From: Actinomycetota bacterium
GTDB lineage: Bacteria > Actinomycetota > CADDZG01 > WHSQ01
NCBI GenBank assembly: GCA_019348445.1
Contig: JAHWJK010000094.1
Span: forward strand, 1 to 6,347
Direction: 5' to 3'
DNA length: 6,347 nucleotides
Part shown: positions 6,236 through 6,347 of the stretch, piece by piece
Position numbering within the stretch: position 1 is the first letter of the stretch
Layout of the letters: every line of letters starts with the position of its first letter
The notes under the pieces: model-generated
What the model saw: only the letters and a program-made list of their open reading frames with translations
The model's database searches: none
Told to the model about the DNA's origin: nothing
Position numbers and translations under genes: made by a program

Positions 6236-6347
6236 CTCCGCTCCCTTCTGCCCGATCCTCGTCGGGCGTTTCGCACCGACGAGTGGGAAGGAGCGGCTTC
6301 ACAGAGCCGGCCCACCTTTGCCTCGAAGGTGTCAGGGCCTCGCGCCC
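6236..6347 (-). promoter_or_regulatory. Structured 5' leader of the ECF operon (3' part; runs off the window)
   Basis: This is the untranslated stretch ahead of the first gene, cut by the window edge. On the minus strand it folds into successive hairpins: CACCTT/AAGGTG with a 7-nt loop (6331-6313), CGGCT/AGCCG with loop CTGTGA (6309-6294), and a strong stem of 8 plus 3 pairs with one bulge (CTCGTCGG/CCGACGAG, 6283-6258). A further pairing of GCTCCTTC (6294-6287) with GAAGGGAGC (6248-6240) would bury the ribosome binding site at the base of the third hairpin. No T-run follows any stem, so translational control is more likely than attenuation. No -10 box is visible, so the promoter probably lies beyond the window. 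The CTGTGA hairpin loop recalls one arm of cobalamin riboswitches, but I find no B12 box. The structure is seen in the sequence; a ligand is speculation. Confidence 0.5.
6240..6248 (-). promoter_or_regulatory. Shine-Dalgarno region of the first operon gene
   Basis: The minus strand reads GAAGGGAGC and ends a few bases before the ATG at 6235, at a normal distance for ribosome binding. It is the only convincing Shine-Dalgarno in the window. It is complementary, with one bulge, to GCTCCTTC in the leader at 6294-6287, so it can be masked by the leader fold. Confidence 0.65.

Noticed and set aside
6258..6283. Leader hairpin as an intrinsic terminator
   Set aside because: On the minus strand the stem is followed by GATCGGGCAG, with no T-run, so termination is unlikely.
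6236..6347. Firm assignment as a cobalamin riboswitch
   Set aside because: The hairpin with CTGTGA loop is suggestive, but no B12 box or GGTGAAAATCC-like element is present in the visible part, and the upstream half is missing.
1..6347. CRISPR arrays, insertion sequences, tRNA genes, phage genes
   Set aside because: I found no direct repeat arrays, transposase-like proteins, terminal inverted repeats or tRNA-like cloverleaf sequences on either strand.

Overview
This window is GC-rich (clearly above 60% by eye) and reads as a fragment of an Actinomycetota-like chromosome. The RNase P RNA is type A with actinobacterial-looking helices, the ECF transporter ATPases are fused in one chain, and codon use is strongly G/C-ending. 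I cannot place it below phylum; an uncultured lineage outside the well-studied classes is plausible. Every supportable gene lies on the minus strand, so the window is transcribed from right to left, with almost no empty sequence.

Reading in that direction, positions 6347-6236 are the 3' part of a structured 5' leader. It holds three successive hairpins and a pairing that would hide the only good Shine-Dalgarno sequence in the window. Six genes follow: (1) a secreted alpha/alpha-barrel protein of the prenyltransferase/squalene-oxidase repeat fold (6235-5213); (2) a secreted protein with a DUF4430/transcobalamin-C-terminal-like domain, a long charged linker and a C-terminal membrane anchor (5205-4312); (3) EcfT, the transmembrane coupling subunit (4315-3509); (4) a fused double ATPase, EcfA-EcfA' (3512-1944); (5) an ECF S component, the substrate-binding membrane protein (1947-1168); (6) a small secreted protein of unknown family (1148-510). 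Genes 2-3, 3-4 and 4-5 each overlap by an ATGA, the other gaps are 7 and 19 nt, and none of the downstream starts has a visible Shine-Dalgarno. This is a tightly coupled operon. A second transcription unit, rnpB (RNase P RNA), lies 46 nt past the last stop, with a candidate promoter in that gap and a strong intrinsic terminator near the window edge.

The most interesting point is the pairing of genes 1 and 2. Animal intrinsic factor and transcobalamin capture vitamin B12 between an N-terminal alpha6/alpha6 barrel and a C-terminal beta domain of the DUF4430 type. Here the two folds appear as two separate exported proteins, one tethered to the membrane, translated just ahead of a complete ECF vitamin importer whose S component carries a GPW-type motif seen in cobalamin-linked S components. 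My inference is a bacterial extracellular cobalamin-capture system, a split intrinsic-factor analogue feeding an ECF (CbrT-like) importer, possibly with the small secreted sixth protein as an accessory. The substrate is inferred from fold logic and gene context; the sequence alone does not prove it.
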